Assembly (NCBI RefSeq): GCF_001544315.1
Contig: NZ_BCQG01000014.1
Location: 1 to 64,000 of the forward strand
Origin: Geobacillus jurassicus NBRC 107829
Lineage (GTDB): Bacteria > Bacillota > Bacilli > Bacillales > Anoxybacillaceae
Direction of reading: 5' to 3'
Length of the DNA: 64,000 nt
Shown here: in pieces, positions 43,032 to 52,071 of the stretch
Layout of the letters: every line of letters begins with the position of its first letter
Position numbering within the stretch: position 1 is the stretch's first letter
Notes under the pieces: model-generated
What the model saw: the letters and a program-made list of their open reading frames with translations, nothing else
Databases searched by the model: none
Told to the model about the DNA's origin: nothing
Translations under genes and position numbers: made by a program

Positions 43032-43739
43032 CTAGTCGATCGAGCAGCTTCCATCTGCGCACATTCCGCCTTCACCCGCCAGCAGCCGCATCGGAGAAGC
43101 TTGTTGTTCTTCCTCCCATACCTTCTCTAGCGCCCGGCGAAACACCTCAACCGGTTGGGCGCCGGAAATCGCGTACTTCCGGTTCAGGATGAAAAACGGA
43201 ACGCCGCGGACGCCAAACTTCGCTGCTTCCGCTTCGTCTTTGCGCACTTCTTCCGCATAACGACCGTCATTGAGTACTTCTTCCGTCTCCTTGCGGTCAA
43301 GTCCAGCCGCTTCAGCAATCGCAAGCAACACCTCGCGGTCGCTAATCCGTTTTGATTCGGTGAAATACGCAAAAAACAGCTGCTCGACAACGTCATGGAG
43401 CTTCCCTTTTTCTTTGGCGTATTGCGCCAAACGGTGGGCGTCAAACGTATTCGTCGGCTTCATCGTTTCAAAGCGAAACGTAAGCCCGACCGCCTCCGCC
43501 TGCCGTCCAATATCGTCGTTCGCCCGCTTCGCATCTTCAAGCGAAATGCCGTATTTTTGCGCAATGATTTCGTGAATGGTCAACGGCGTCTCTTTTTTCG
43601 CATTCGGATCCAACTCAAAGCTGCGAAATACGACCTCAACGTCTTCCCGGTGCGGAAACTGTGCAAGCGCTTGTTCTAGGCGGCGTTTGCCGATATAGCA
43701 AAACGGGCAGACAAAGTCGGACCATACTTCAATTTTCAT
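43032..43739 (-). CDS. DsbA-family oxidoreductase (FrnE-like)
   Basis: 235 residues without a signal peptide. The thioredoxin-fold active site CPFC lies in SDFVCPFCYIGKRRL near residue 12, and the cis-Pro loop is GVRGVPFFILN. The helical insertion (TNTFDAHRLAQYAKEKGK) is that of FrnE-type 2-hydroxychromene-isomerase-like DsbA proteins. Likely a cytosolic thiol-disulfide enzyme in redox stress. Start ATG 43739 follows GAGGAGG. Confidence 0.85.
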   Translation of the reverse strand: MKIEVWSDFVCPFCYIGKRRLEQALAQFPHREDVEVVFRSFELDPNAKKETPLTIHEIIAQKYGISLEDAKRANDDIGRQAEAVGLTFRFETMKPTNTFDAHRLAQYAKEKGKLHDVVEQLFFAYFTESKRISDREVLLAIAEAAGLDRKETEEVLNDGRYAEEVRKDEAEAAKFGVRGVPFFILNRKYAISGAQPVEVFRRALEKVWEEEQQASPMRLLAGEGGMCADGSCSID

Positions 43740-43894
43740 GTCCATCCTCCTCATTTTCGGCCTACGGCTCTGGTGGCGAACCTTCCCTTCCATTGTAGCT
43801 GATTTCCGTCCCAATCACCAACAAAAGGAATTTAGGAAGGACGCTTCGCATACATTGTACTACTTATGTCGCTTGGACAAGGAGGATATGATTC

Positions 43895-44297
43895 ATGTAC
43901 TCCCGTGAACTAGGAGCGTTCCTTTTGCGAATCGTCACCGGATTCATCTTTTTTCGCCCATGGCTGGGTGAAATGGCAGCGGGGGCTTGAAGAAGCGGCG
44001 GAATCATTCATCACCATGGGTATCCCCAGCCTGCTTGCCTACATCGTGACGATCGTGGAGCTCGCTGGCGGCTGGGCGATGATGCTGGGCCTTGGCACGC
44101 GCTGGATTGCGGCCGGATTTGCAGTCATGATGATCGGAGCGATCGTGACGGTAAAAGCTGACGCCGGCTTGCTCGGCAACGGCCGGGAAACGGGCTATGA
44201 ATTCAACCTCGCCTTGCTCGCCATGTCGATTTATTTATGGTTAAACGGCAGCCGGCTTTGGTCGTTAGACACTGTCATCGGGCGGCCACGGGGCTGA
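43895..44297 (+). pseudogene. DoxX-family membrane protein with a frameshift
   Basis: The gene opens MYSRELGAFLLRIVTGFIFF at ATG 43895 behind AAGGAGG. At a run of six T (43949-43954) it goes out of frame and stops after about 30 codons. With five T the frame continues AHGWVKWQRGLEEAAESF..VELAGGWAMMLGLGTR..TGYEFNLALLAMS to 44297, a normal DoxX protein of about 134 residues. The cause could be mutation, a sequencing error or slippage. An intact relative lies at 59994-60401. Confidence 0.85.
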
Positions 44298-44308
44298 ACG
44301 ATCGACAC

Positions 44309-44347
44309 AAAAGCGGGTGTCCCACAAGGAGCGGGACACCTTTTTCT
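44309..44347 (+). terminator. terminator after the DoxX pseudogene
   Basis: GGTGTCCC pairs with GGGACACC across a 9-nt loop and is followed by TTTTTCT. Confidence 0.8.
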
Positions 44348-44412
44348 ACCTATAGATGAAAGGGAATCTGTTTATAGCGCCAAATCCCATTCCTGCTTTT
44401 CGACATGTTGCT

Positions 44413-45624
44413 TCATCCTTTTTCCACTGCCAGCTTGACGACGCGCTCGCCGATGGCCTGAATCAACTCAGGCGGCATCGGGAAGCTGACCGCGGCCGGG
44501 TCAGAGGCCACCGCTGGGATGGTGGCCGCAAATTGCTCCGCCGTGATTGGATAGTCGGCAAAATCGGCCGGCAGCCCGATGTCATCGCGCAACCCACGAA
44601 TGCGCTCGATCGCTTTGGCCAGCAGCACATCGGCCCCTTGACCGTGATCGTGAATGCCAAGCGCTTCGGCCAACAACTTTGCCTTTGGCAAATACAAATC
44701 CGGAATCGCTTCCATCACGACCGGCAAAAAGACGGCGTTCGCCAATCCATGCGGGATGCGGAACATCGCCCCGTACGCATGGGCGAAATTATGCACCGGG
44801 ATGGCGTTTAACGCAAAGCTGAATGCGGTAATGCCAAGCAAACTCGCCTGCAGCATCTCCGAGCGGGCGCGAATGTTCCCGCCGTCGTGAACCGCTATCG
44901 GCAAGTAGTCGCGAATCAGGCGGATCGCCTGCAAGGCGCACGCATCGGTAATGGCGGTCGCCGTCGGCGAGGCGAGCGCCTCAATGGCATGGGTGAGCGC
45001 ATCCATGCCGGTAAACGCCGTCACCTTCGGCGGCAGCCCGACCGTTAAATCAGGATCCAAGACGGCGACGTCGGCATTGATAAACGGATTGATGATGTTC
45101 GTTTTCAACCGCAACTCTTCATTATAAATGACTGCAATCGGTGACACTTCCGACCCCGTGCCGGCTGTCGTCGGGATGGCGATGTGCGGGATCGGCATGA
45201 ATTGCGCCTGCGGGAACGACTCGTACCGCAGCCCGCCTGGAATCGCCTCTTTAATATCACGCAATCCTTTAAACAGGGCGTATTTCACCCCTTTGGCCGT
45301 ATCAAGCACGCTGCCGCCGCCGACGGCCAACAAGGCGTCCGCCCCGACCTCGCGTGCATAGCGCACCGCTTCATTGACGCATTCGCTCTCCGCATCCTGG
45401 CGAATATCTAAAAAGATGCCGGCGAGCTCCGGTCCCATCCCGTGCGTTGTCAGCCGAAAGATGTCAGCCACTTTCTCAACGATCCCAGCCTGCTCAAGCC
45501 CACGGTCGGAAAGCAATAGCACCCGTTTCGCCCCCAACCCGCGGAACAAGTCCGGCACGAGCGCCCGAGCGTTCGAGCCGGTATAAATGGCGGTGCGCAG
45601 CCAAAAGTTCGCTAACGTCGTCAT
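44413..45624 (-). CDS. iron-containing alcohol dehydrogenase
   Basis: 403 residues, group III ADH. NAD(P) motif GGGSVLDTAKGVK near 100, the nucleotide loop PTTAGTGSEVSPIAV, and metal ligands D and H in GMDALTHAIEA, with further histidines in VHNFAHAYGAMFRIPHGLANA. It oxidises an alcohol to an aldehyde or the reverse. Third gene of an operon with the aldehyde dehydrogenase (15 nt upstream) and the R2-like oxidase, so its aldehyde product is probably passed to its neighbour. Confidence 0.9.
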   Translation of the reverse strand: MTTLANFWLRTAIYTGSNARALVPDLFRGLGAKRVLLLSDRGLEQAGIVEKVADIFRLTTHGMGPELAGIFLDIRQDAESECVNEAVRYAREVGADALLAVGGGSVLDTAKGVKYALFKGLRDIKEAIPGGLRYESFPQAQFMPIPHIAIPTTAGTGSEVSPIAVIYNEELRLKTNIINPFINADVAVLDPDLTVGLPPKVTAFTGMDALTHAIEALASPTATAITDACALQAIRLIRDYLPIAVHDGGNIRARSEMLQASLLGITAFSFALNAIPVHNFAHAYGAMFRIPHGLANAVFLPVVMEAIPDLYLPKAKLLAEALGIHDHGQGADVLLAKAIERIRGLRDDIGLPADFADYPITAEQFAATIPAVASDPAAVSFPMPPELIQAIGERVVKLAVEKG

Positions 45625-45639
45625 GTTCCGAATCCCCCT

Positions 45640-47181
45640 TTACTTTTTCATCATGGCGTGCAGGCGAGAAAACAGCACTTGATACCATTTCCGCTTCTCA
45701 AGCTCCGGCACCATCGATGTATGCACATGCTTCAGCTGCGTGTAGGCATCAAGCGAATATTTGCCCATTTCGCGCCCGATGCCGCTTTGCTTGTAACCGC
45801 CAAATGGCGCGTCATTGCGAAGCATATGCCAGTCATTGATCCAGACGACGCCAGCCCGCAGGCGTCCGGCGATGGCGTACGCCTTGTTGACGTCGCGCGT
45901 CCAGACGCCGGCCGCAAGCCCGTAGATCGTATCGTTCGCCATCGCCACCGCCTCTTCCACGTCATGGTAGCGAATGACCGACAACACCGGGCCGAAAATC
46001 TCTTCTTGGGCGATTTTCATGTCATTCGTGACATTCGTAAAAATCGTCGGCGCGACAAAATGGCCGCCTTCACAGCCAGGCACTTCCACTTCATGGCCGC
46101 CGCATACAACGGCCGCTCCTTCTTGCTTCCCGGTTTCAATATAGGAGAGCACCGTCTCTTTTTGCCGGCGGGAGATGACCGGTCCGACATCGGTCGCCGG
46201 GTCGAGCGGATGGCCGATGCGAAGTGTTTTTGTCAGCGCGACAAGCCGCTCGACCACTTCATCATGGAGCCGATCGGGCACAAACAGCCTTGTTCCCGAT
46301 TCGCACAGCTGGCCGGAGTGCAAAAAGACGCCAAACAAACTGCCGGGAACGGCAAGCTCCAAATCGGCATCCTCGAGCAAAATGTTCGGCGACTTGCCGC
46401 CGAGTTCAAGCGTCACGTTTTTCACCGTTTCCGCCGCCAGCGCCATAATGCGGCGGCCGACCTCGGTTGAACCGGTAAACGCCACTTTATCGACTTGCGG
46501 ATGGCGGACAAGCGCCTCACCGACGTCGGCGCCCGAGCCGGCCACCACGTTGATGACCCCCGGCGGCACGAAGGACGAAATGATTTCCGCCAGCTTCAGC
46601 GCTGACAGCGGTGTGTAGCTCGCCGGTTTCACGACGATCGTATTGCCCGCCGCCAGCGCCGGTGCAATTTTCCACGAGGCGATCATGAGCGGCAAGTTCC
46701 ACGGCGTAATCGCCGCACAAACCCCGATCGGCTCGCGCCAAACAAAGTTATGCGCCGGGCCGGGAAACGGCGGAATCGGCAGCGTTTCCGAAAACGGGTA
46801 CTCTTCAACGATGTTCGCCATCGTTTGGAACAGATCGATCGTCTGCAAAATATCGATCGAGCTGATGCGACGGATCGTCCCCCCGCTCGAGATCGCTTCC
46901 AAATAGGCGAGCTCTTGGGCGTTGGCGGCAATGGACTGGGCGATCGCGTTCAGCACGCGCGCCCGTTCTTTCGGTTTCATCGCCTTCCAATCGGTCTCAT
47001 CAAACGCCTTGCGCGCCGCTCGAACCGCCCGGTCGACATCGTCCGCTGTCGCCTTTGCGACGGTCGCCACCACCTCTCCGGTCGCCGGATTGTATACGTT
47101 AAACGTTTCCCCGCTTGTTGACGGCTGCCATTCGCCGTTAATAAAGAGTGGGAAATGTTGCACTTGCACGTGAGTGGTCAT
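45640..47181 (-). CDS. aldehyde dehydrogenase
   Basis: 513 residues. NAD+-dependent ALDH with [24 protein letters not shown], the general-base glutamate in [14 protein letters not shown], the catalytic cysteine in [14 protein letters not shown] and the end motif [15 protein letters not shown]. It converts an aldehyde to a carboxylic acid. ATG 47181 follows AAGGGAG. It lies between the R2-like oxidase and the alcohol dehydrogenase in one operon. Confidence 0.92.
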   Translation of the reverse strand: MTTHVQVQHFPLFINGEWQPSTSGETFNVYNPATGEVVATVAKATADDVDRAVRAARKAFDETDWKAMKPKERARVLNAIAQSIAANAQELAYLEAISSGGTIRRISSIDILQTIDLFQTMANIVEEYPFSETLPIPPFPGPAHNFVWREPIGVCAAITPWNLPLMIASWKIAPALAAGNTIVVKPASYTPLSALKLAEIISSFVPPGVINVVAGSGADVGEALVRHPQVDKVAFTGSTEVGRRIMALAAETVKNVTLELGGKSPNILLEDADLELAVPGSLFGVFLHSGQLCESGTRLFVPDRLHDEVVERLVALTKTLRIGHPLDPATDVGPVISRRQKETVLSYIETGKQEGAAVVCGGHEVEVPGCEGGHFVAPTIFTNVTNDMKIAQEEIFGPVLSVIRYHDVEEAVAMANDTIYGLAAGVWTRDVNKAYAIAGRLRAGVVWINDWHMLRNDAPFGGYKQSGIGREMGKYSLDAYTQLKHVHTSMVPELEKRKWYQVLFSRLHAMMKK

Positions 47182-47217
47182 GACGATTTCTCCCTTCCTT
47201 TTTTCGACTCTCAACAT

Positions 47218-48108
47218 CTAGCCAACGTTTTCGCTTTCCTCAAGACCGAACAGCTCCTCAAACGACTTCTCCTGCGCCTTTTTCAGCACGTCCATCCTCG
47301 CTGCCAGTTGGCGGGCGGTGAAATTCATAATGTCAGCGTAGTAGTCAGGGCCGAAAATGGAATCGTGGGCCGCCGCTTCCTCGTTGAGTTTTACTGCAAG
47401 CGGTGCGAGCTGCTCCATCTTTTTCATCACAACTTCCAGAAGATACGGATGCTCACGGATCAGCCGCTGAAGCAAAAACGTCCCGTAGGCGATGTGGCGC
47501 GACTCGTCTTTTTTCAAATAGCCGATCCCTTTCAACAGCCCAGGCATGGCGCCCATTTGCTCAAGCGATTTGTAAAAGCCGTAATACCCCGTTTCCGCCA
47601 GCACCCCTTCGACAAACATGTTGTACACGACCGAGGCCTCGGCAATGGCCTCTGGGGACGAATCATGTTCAAGCCGCCCCATCGCTGACGGCAAAATCTC
47701 GTTAAAAATCGTATGGTATGTCTCGGAATGGTAATGGGACAAATCTTCTTTGACGCCGAGCGCATTGAGCACAAGGCGGAAAAACTCGGTATGTTTCGCC
47801 TCCTCAAACAAAAAGGTGGTTAAGTACATCTCCTCCTCGATCCGCCCCTCTTTGGCGACGACCATCAAAAGCGGCAACAAATCGCGCGTCACCGCCTCTT
47901 CGCCCGCCTGAAACTGGGCAATGAGCCGCAAAATTCCGTCCTTCATCTGAACAGGGAGCGTCTCCCAATCTTTCACATCTTGCGTCAAGTCAATGTCCGC
48001 CGGATTCCACACCCCCAACCGCTTTGCCTTTTGGTAAAGCCGAAACGGGAACGAATCTTCCTGCAGCCCACGGCTGCCCGTTGTGACCAACGGCTGAGCC
48101 CGCCGCAC
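47218..48108 (-). CDS. R2-like ligand-binding oxidase (Mn/Fe)
   Basis: About 296 residues with a ferritin-like four-helix core. The metal ligands follow the R2 pattern: E in FQAGEEAVTRDLL, E and H in FEEAKHTEFF, E in MFVEGVLAETGYYGF, E and H in KDESRHIAYG. The Val and Tyr that form an ether cross-link in the G. kaustophilus protein lie in the corresponding segments. Family members assemble a Mn/Fe site and bind a long-chain fatty acid; the physiological reaction is unknown. GTG 48108 sits 8 nt after AAGGAG. First gene of the operon. Confidence 0.9.
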   Translation of the reverse strand: MRRAQPLVTTGSRGLQEDSFPFRLYQKAKRLGVWNPADIDLTQDVKDWETLPVQMKDGILRLIAQFQAGEEAVTRDLLPLLMVVAKEGRIEEEMYLTTFLFEEAKHTEFFRLVLNALGVKEDLSHYHSETYHTIFNEILPSAMGRLEHDSSPEAIAEASVVYNMFVEGVLAETGYYGFYKSLEQMGAMPGLLKGIGYLKKDESRHIAYGTFLLQRLIREHPYLLEVVMKKMEQLAPLAVKLNEEAAAHDSIFGPDYYADIMNFTARQLAARMDVLKKAQEKSFEELFGLEESENVG

Positions 48109-48148
48109 GCTCACCACTCCTTTTCTATTGCTTGCTGGATGTTGCACT

Positions 48149-48158
48149 TCTATATAGA
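48149..48158. promoter_or_regulatory. palindrome O1 near the R2-like oxidase start
   Basis: TCTATATAGA, flanked further out by GTTGC and GCAAC, about 40 nt before the start codon. The same core recurs at 48388-48397. Confidence 0.5.
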
Positions 48159-48204
48159 GGCAACGAAAAAGTTTAACATATCCTTGACGGAAAAGTTGTT
48201 TGTC

Positions 48205-48349
48205 CATTTTTTCGACTGTCGAAGGCAAGCCTGTGGCTTGCCTCCGTCACGCCCTGGCGTGACGGAAGACCGAACAACCACCCGCTTCAACAGACCCATA
48301 CATGGGTCTGGAAGCGGCGTTGTTCGGTCGCCCGACAGTCGAGCAAATG
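48205..48349. repeat. four-armed palindromic element upstream of the R2-like oxidase operon
   Basis: A closing stem (CATTT plus TCGACTGTCG, 48205-48221, with CGACAGTCGA plus AAATG, 48333-48349) encloses three hairpins: AGGCAAGCC/GGCTTGCCT (48223-48243), CCGTCACGCC/GGCGTGACGG (48244-48265), and GACCGAACAAC/GTTGTTCGGTC (48268-48329) with inner stems CGCTTC/GAAGCG and AGACCCAT/ATGGGTCT. It can form as DNA cruciform or as leader RNA on either strand. No coding capacity. Confidence 0.9.
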
Positions 48350-48385
48350 CTTGGTAAAAGCTGCAAATGTTAAAGCTTCAAATTG

Positions 48386-48399
48386 CATCTATATAGATG
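48386..48399. promoter_or_regulatory. palindrome O2 upstream of the R2-like oxidase operon
   Basis: Perfect 14-bp palindrome CATCTATATAGATG on the far side of the four-armed element, sharing the TCTATATAGA core of O1. Confidence 0.5.
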
Positions 48400-48593
48400 G
48401 ATGACCGCGGGGACAGCAATTCTTGCAAGGGCTTACAAACATGCTGTTGCGACAACAGGCAGGTTGCTAGCAAGAGGCAAGTTGTATAAATGACCGAAAT
48501 GTTGTGAATAGTCACTCATTTTCTCTCATTCTAGCAATCTTCCCTTCCTTCCGTCAACAAAAAGCGGATGACATTTTCCGACAATCGCTGCGC

Positions 48594-48628
48594 AAAAACG
48601 CCGCCTGCTGTCAGCAGACGGCGTTTCA
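48594..48628 (-). terminator. terminator after the acyl-CoA dehydrogenase gene
   Basis: AAACGCCGCCTGCTG pairs with CAGCAGACGGCGTTT; the minus strand continues TTTTTGCGC. Confidence 0.85.
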
Positions 48629-48629
48629 G

Positions 48630-49790
48630 TTACACCTGCACTTTTCCGTATTCTCTCCGCAGTTCGCTCGCAATGATGTTGCGCTGGATTTCCGAGGTGC
48701 CTTCGTAAATTTTCGTGATGCGGGCGTCGCGGAAGTAGCGTTCGATCGGGTAGTCTTTCATGTAGCCGAGGCCGCCGTGGATTTGTACGGCCATATCGGC
48801 GATTTTGTTGTACACTTCCGAGCCGAACAGTTTGGCGATGGCCGCTTCTTTGACGACGCGCATCTTTTGATCGACCATCCAGGCGACGCGATAGACGGTC
48901 GAGCGAAGCACTTCGATCAACATGCTCATGTCCGCCAGCATATGCTGGATGGCTTGCTGCTCGATGATCGGCTTGCCGAACTGTTCGCGCTGCTCAGCGT
49001 ATTCCATGCAATACTCAAGCAAGCGGATGCATGAGCCGAGGTTGCGGGCGGCAAGACCAGCGCGGCCGTTCGCTAAAATTTTCAAGGCATTGACATAGCC
49101 TTCTCCTTCCTTTCCGAGCACGTTTTCGACCGGTACTTCCAAGTTGTCAAAAAACAGCTCGGCCGAGTGCGAACCGCGCAGCCCCATTTTCCGCTCCACT
49201 TTTCCTACGATAAAACCGGGAAAATCTTTTTCGACGATAAACGAGGTGATGCCTTTCGGACCTTTCGACGGGTCGGTCACGGCCATGACGGTAAAGACAT
49301 GGGCGTCGACGGCGTTAGTAATGTAATGTTTCGAGCCGTTAATGATGTAGCGGTCGCCTTTGCGGACGGCGGTCGTTTTGATCGCGGCGGCGTTCGAGCC
49401 GGCGTTCGGCTCGGTTAAGGCGAAGGCGCCGATCCATTCACCGGTCGCCATTTTCGGCAAGTAGCGCCGCTTTTGTTCCTCAGTGCCGAGCTCGACGATG
49501 CCGACCGTGCCGATGCCGGTATGGGCGCCGATTAATGTCGTATAGCCGTTGTGCGTTTTGCCGAGCTCTTCGTAAATGGCGCATTTGCCGACCATCGACA
49601 AGCCGAGGCCGCCGTATTCTTCAGGAATGCTTAGTCCGAACAACCCCATTTCTTTCGATTTTTCGATAATATTCTCCGGAATTTGGTCGTTTTCTTCAAT
49701 GTCCATCGCCACCGGTTCCACGACGTCTCTCACAAACTTGCGTACGTTTTCTTTTAAAAATTCAATCTCGGCTGGCAACGTGAAATCCAT
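48630..49790 (-). CDS. acyl-CoA dehydrogenase
   Basis: 386 residues, the normal size. FAD-dependent alpha,beta-oxidation of an acyl-CoA. Signatures: [41 protein letters not shown], the [31 protein letters not shown] end containing the catalytic glutamate region. ATG 49790 lies inside the 3' end of the upstream regulator gene (29-nt overlap), so both are one transcript. Confidence 0.92.
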   Translation of the reverse strand: MDFTLPAEIEFLKENVRKFVRDVVEPVAMDIEENDQIPENIIEKSKEMGLFGLSIPEEYGGLGLSMVGKCAIYEELGKTHNGYTTLIGAHTGIGTVGIVELGTEEQKRRYLPKMATGEWIGAFALTEPNAGSNAAAIKTTAVRKGDRYIINGSKHYITNAVDAHVFTVMAVTDPSKGPKGITSFIVEKDFPGFIVGKVERKMGLRGSHSAELFFDNLEVPVENVLGKEGEGYVNALKILANGRAGLAARNLGSCIRLLEYCMEYAEQREQFGKPIIEQQAIQHMLADMSMLIEVLRSTVYRVAWMVDQKMRVVKEAAIAKLFGSEVYNKIADMAVQIHGGLGYMKDYPIERYFRDARITKIYEGTSEIQRNIIASELRREYGKVQV

Positions 49791-51819
49791 CTTCTTCCCC
49801 TCCCCATGATTGAATTCCGTATTTTTGCGACTTGCGCACCAGTGTGGACGCATCGACACCAAGCAGTTTCGCGGCCCGCCGATACGTCCTCGCCTTGTGA
49901 AGCGCCTTGATGATCAGCTGGCGCTCCACTTCCGCCGTTGCCTGTTTGAGCGGGATGATCTCTCCAACCGCCACCGGGCTTGCAGCCGGCAGCGGCTCAA
50001 GGTGGAGCCATTTCGCTACGTGGTCATCGTCAACGACCGGCGAGAGGGCGGTTACAAACATTCGTTCTATGGCGTTGACGAGCTCGCGGACGTTGCCGGG
50101 CCAGTGATAGTCCATCATCGCCGCCAGCGCCCCGTCAGTAAAGACAAGCGGCTTTTGATACTTTTCGGCAAACCGCTTTCGATAATAGTCGACCAAGAGC
50201 GGGATGTCTTCTTTCCGGTCGCGCAACGGCGGGATGGCAATCGGCATCACGTTCAGCCGGTAAAACAAATCGGCGCGAAACTGCCCGGCAGCAACAAGCT
50301 CCTCAAGCGGCTTGTTCGTCGCAGCGATGATGCGCACGTCGATCCGCTTCGGCGCCTCCGCCCCCAACCTCATGATTTCCATTGACTGGAGCACACGAAG
50401 GAGCTTCACTTGCAAGTGGAGCGGAATTTCGCTAATTTCATCGAGGAAAATCGTCCCGCCGTCGGCCTGCTCAAAGTAGCCTTTTTTTCCTTTTTTCGCC
50501 GCGCCGGTGAACGCGCCCGGCTCGTAGCCGAACAACTCGGACTCCATCAACGTCTCCGGGATCGCCCCACAGTTCACTTTGACAAACGGTTTTTGGCTGC
50601 GGGCGCTCTGCCTCCAGATGAAGTTCGCCAGTTCTTCCTTGCCGGTGCCCGATTCTCCAGTCAACAACACCGTCACATCGACAGCCGCCGCTTGGCGAGC
50701 GATATTGACAACATGCGCCATCGCTGGAGCGCGGTAAATGAGATGATCTTCTTCCTGACGGCCCAACATATGAAGGAGCCGTTTCGTTTCCTCCAACTCC
50801 GAGCGCAGCTGTTCCATCTCGGTCATATCTTTGACGTAGAGAACAACCCGCTCGGTTTCCCCGATGATCGGCACCGCCGATACGATCCAAACGTTTCCGG
50901 TTCCCATCCTTTGATGAAGCATCGAACATGGCTGACGTCCATCAAGAGCCTGTAGAACGACTCGATCAAGCGGGGCGGTCACCCGCTCTTGCTCCGTTCC
51001 TAGAAACAGCGCATCCCACTTTTTGTTTCGCCGCGCGATCATCCCACTGCGATCCGTGATGGCGATGCCGTCGCTGGACGCCTCCATCACTGTCTGGAGC
51101 TCGTTGACGATGCGCTTGACGGTCTCAAGCTCGTTGGAGATAAATTCGATCTCGGAAATGTCTTGAAACACCCCGACCGCCCCAACGACCTTCCCGCCGT
51201 CGATAATCGGCGAGCGGTTCGTAATATAGGTGCGCTTGCCGACGCGATATTTTTCTGTATGTCCCTGTCCGGTGCGCACAACGTCAAGCAAGCCAGACGG
51301 GATGACGACATCGGTCAAAAACTTGCCGATCGCCTTTTCTTTCGTCGTCCGCGCCATTTTCTCGGCCGGCGGATTGATCGAAGTAATCCGCCCTTCGGCG
51401 TCGATCGATAAAATGCCGTTATGAGCGGCGTTGAATATGGCGTCCAAGTGTTTTAAGCGGAGTTGCGCCGCTTTCGCATACGCCGTCAAATACTGCTCTT
51501 TTGTCAAAACACCGGCAAGGCGCCCGCCCTCATCGACAACAGGCCGGAGCGGACCGTCGCCAAACTCGATCTCTTCCACATGGTCGTGAACCGAAAGCGA
51601 CGGCAGCGACGGGCGCATCACCTCGCACACCTTTGTTTGTCCTTGCGCGAGACCGAACAACACGTCTTTGGCCGCCACCACGCCGACGATCTCCCCGTTG
51701 CAGCGGCATACGACCGCTCCATCCAGTCCGTATTCAGCCAACGTGCGCACCGCCTGGTCAAGGGAATCGCTTTCAAAAATGACTGTCTTTGTCTTCATCA
51801 TTACGTCTTCTACCGTCAT
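49762..51819 (-). CDS. sigma-54-dependent activator with CBS and PAS domains
   Basis: About 685 residues. Order: two CBS motifs (1-115), PAS (125-220), second PAS (245-340), AAA+ domain with Walker [10 protein letters not shown] (387-395), the sigma-54 loop GAFTGA (435-440) and Walker [10 protein letters not shown], then a Fis-type helix-turn-helix ([20 protein letters not shown]). It should activate sigma-54 promoters in response to ligands of the CBS or PAS domains. It is preceded by its own -24/-12 promoter and a dyad array, and cotranscribed with the acyl-CoA dehydrogenase. Confidence 0.92.
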   Translation of the reverse strand: MTVEDVMMKTKTVIFESDSLDQAVRTLAEYGLDGAVVCRCNGEIVGVVAAKDVLFGLAQGQTKVCEVMRPSLPSLSVHDHVEEIEFGDGPLRPVVDEGGRLAGVLTKEQYLTAYAKAAQLRLKHLDAIFNAAHNGILSIDAEGRITSINPPAEKMARTTKEKAIGKFLTDVVIPSGLLDVVRTGQGHTEKYRVGKRTYITNRSPIIDGGKVVGAVGVFQDISEIEFISNELETVKRIVNELQTVMEASSDGIAITDRSGMIARRNKKWDALFLGTEQERVTAPLDRVVLQALDGRQPCSMLHQRMGTGNVWIVSAVPIIGETERVVLYVKDMTEMEQLRSELEETKRLLHMLGRQEEDHLIYRAPAMAHVVNIARQAAAVDVTVLLTGESGTGKEELANFIWRQSARSQKPFVKVNCGAIPETLMESELFGYEPGAFTGAAKKGKKGYFEQADGGTIFLDEISEIPLHLQVKLLRVLQSMEIMRLGAEAPKRIDVRIIAATNKPLEELVAAGQFRADLFYRLNVMPIAIPPLRDRKEDIPLLVDYYRKRFAEKYQKPLVFTDGALAAMMDYHWPGNVRELVNAIERMFVTALSPVVDDDHVAKWLHLEPLPAASPVAVGEIIPLKQATAEVERQLIIKALHKARTYRRAAKLLGVDASTLVRKSQKYGIQSWGGEEDGFHVASRD

Positions 51820-51861
51820 CGCCATTTCCTCTCCCACCGTTCCCCCTCATTTTCGATTTCA

Positions 51862-51877
51862 AGCAACTTTCATGCCA
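51862..51877 (-). promoter_or_regulatory. sigma-54 promoter of the regulator-acyl-CoA dehydrogenase operon
   Basis: TGGCATGAAAGTTGCT on the minus strand: GG and GC separated by exactly 10 nt, as required for -24/-12 elements, about 40 nt before the ATG at 51819. Confidence 0.85.
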
Positions 51878-51960
51878 GGTGAATATATTCCTACTATTCA
51901 GAAAAATAAACTCTCATCATTCATCTTACCCGCTTTTACGTTGCAGAACAACAACAATCT

Positions 51961-52039
51961 GTTGTAAATTCGCAACAAATAAACAAAACATGTTGTGATT
52001 TTGCCATGAATGCCTTAGCCATCGTTGCGTTTTCACAAC
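51961..52039. promoter_or_regulatory. array of three GTTG-N8-CAAC dyads, likely enhancer sites
   Basis: GTTGTAAATTCGCAAC (51961-51976), an imperfect GTTGTGATTTTGCCAT (51992-52007) and GTTGCGTTTTCACAAC (52024-52039). Starts are 31 and 32 bp apart, about three helical turns, and the array lies 85-180 bp upstream of the sigma-54 promoter. Confidence 0.7.
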
Positions 52040-52071
52040 ACTCTAGCCCTAAAACAAGGGAGGGGATTTGA

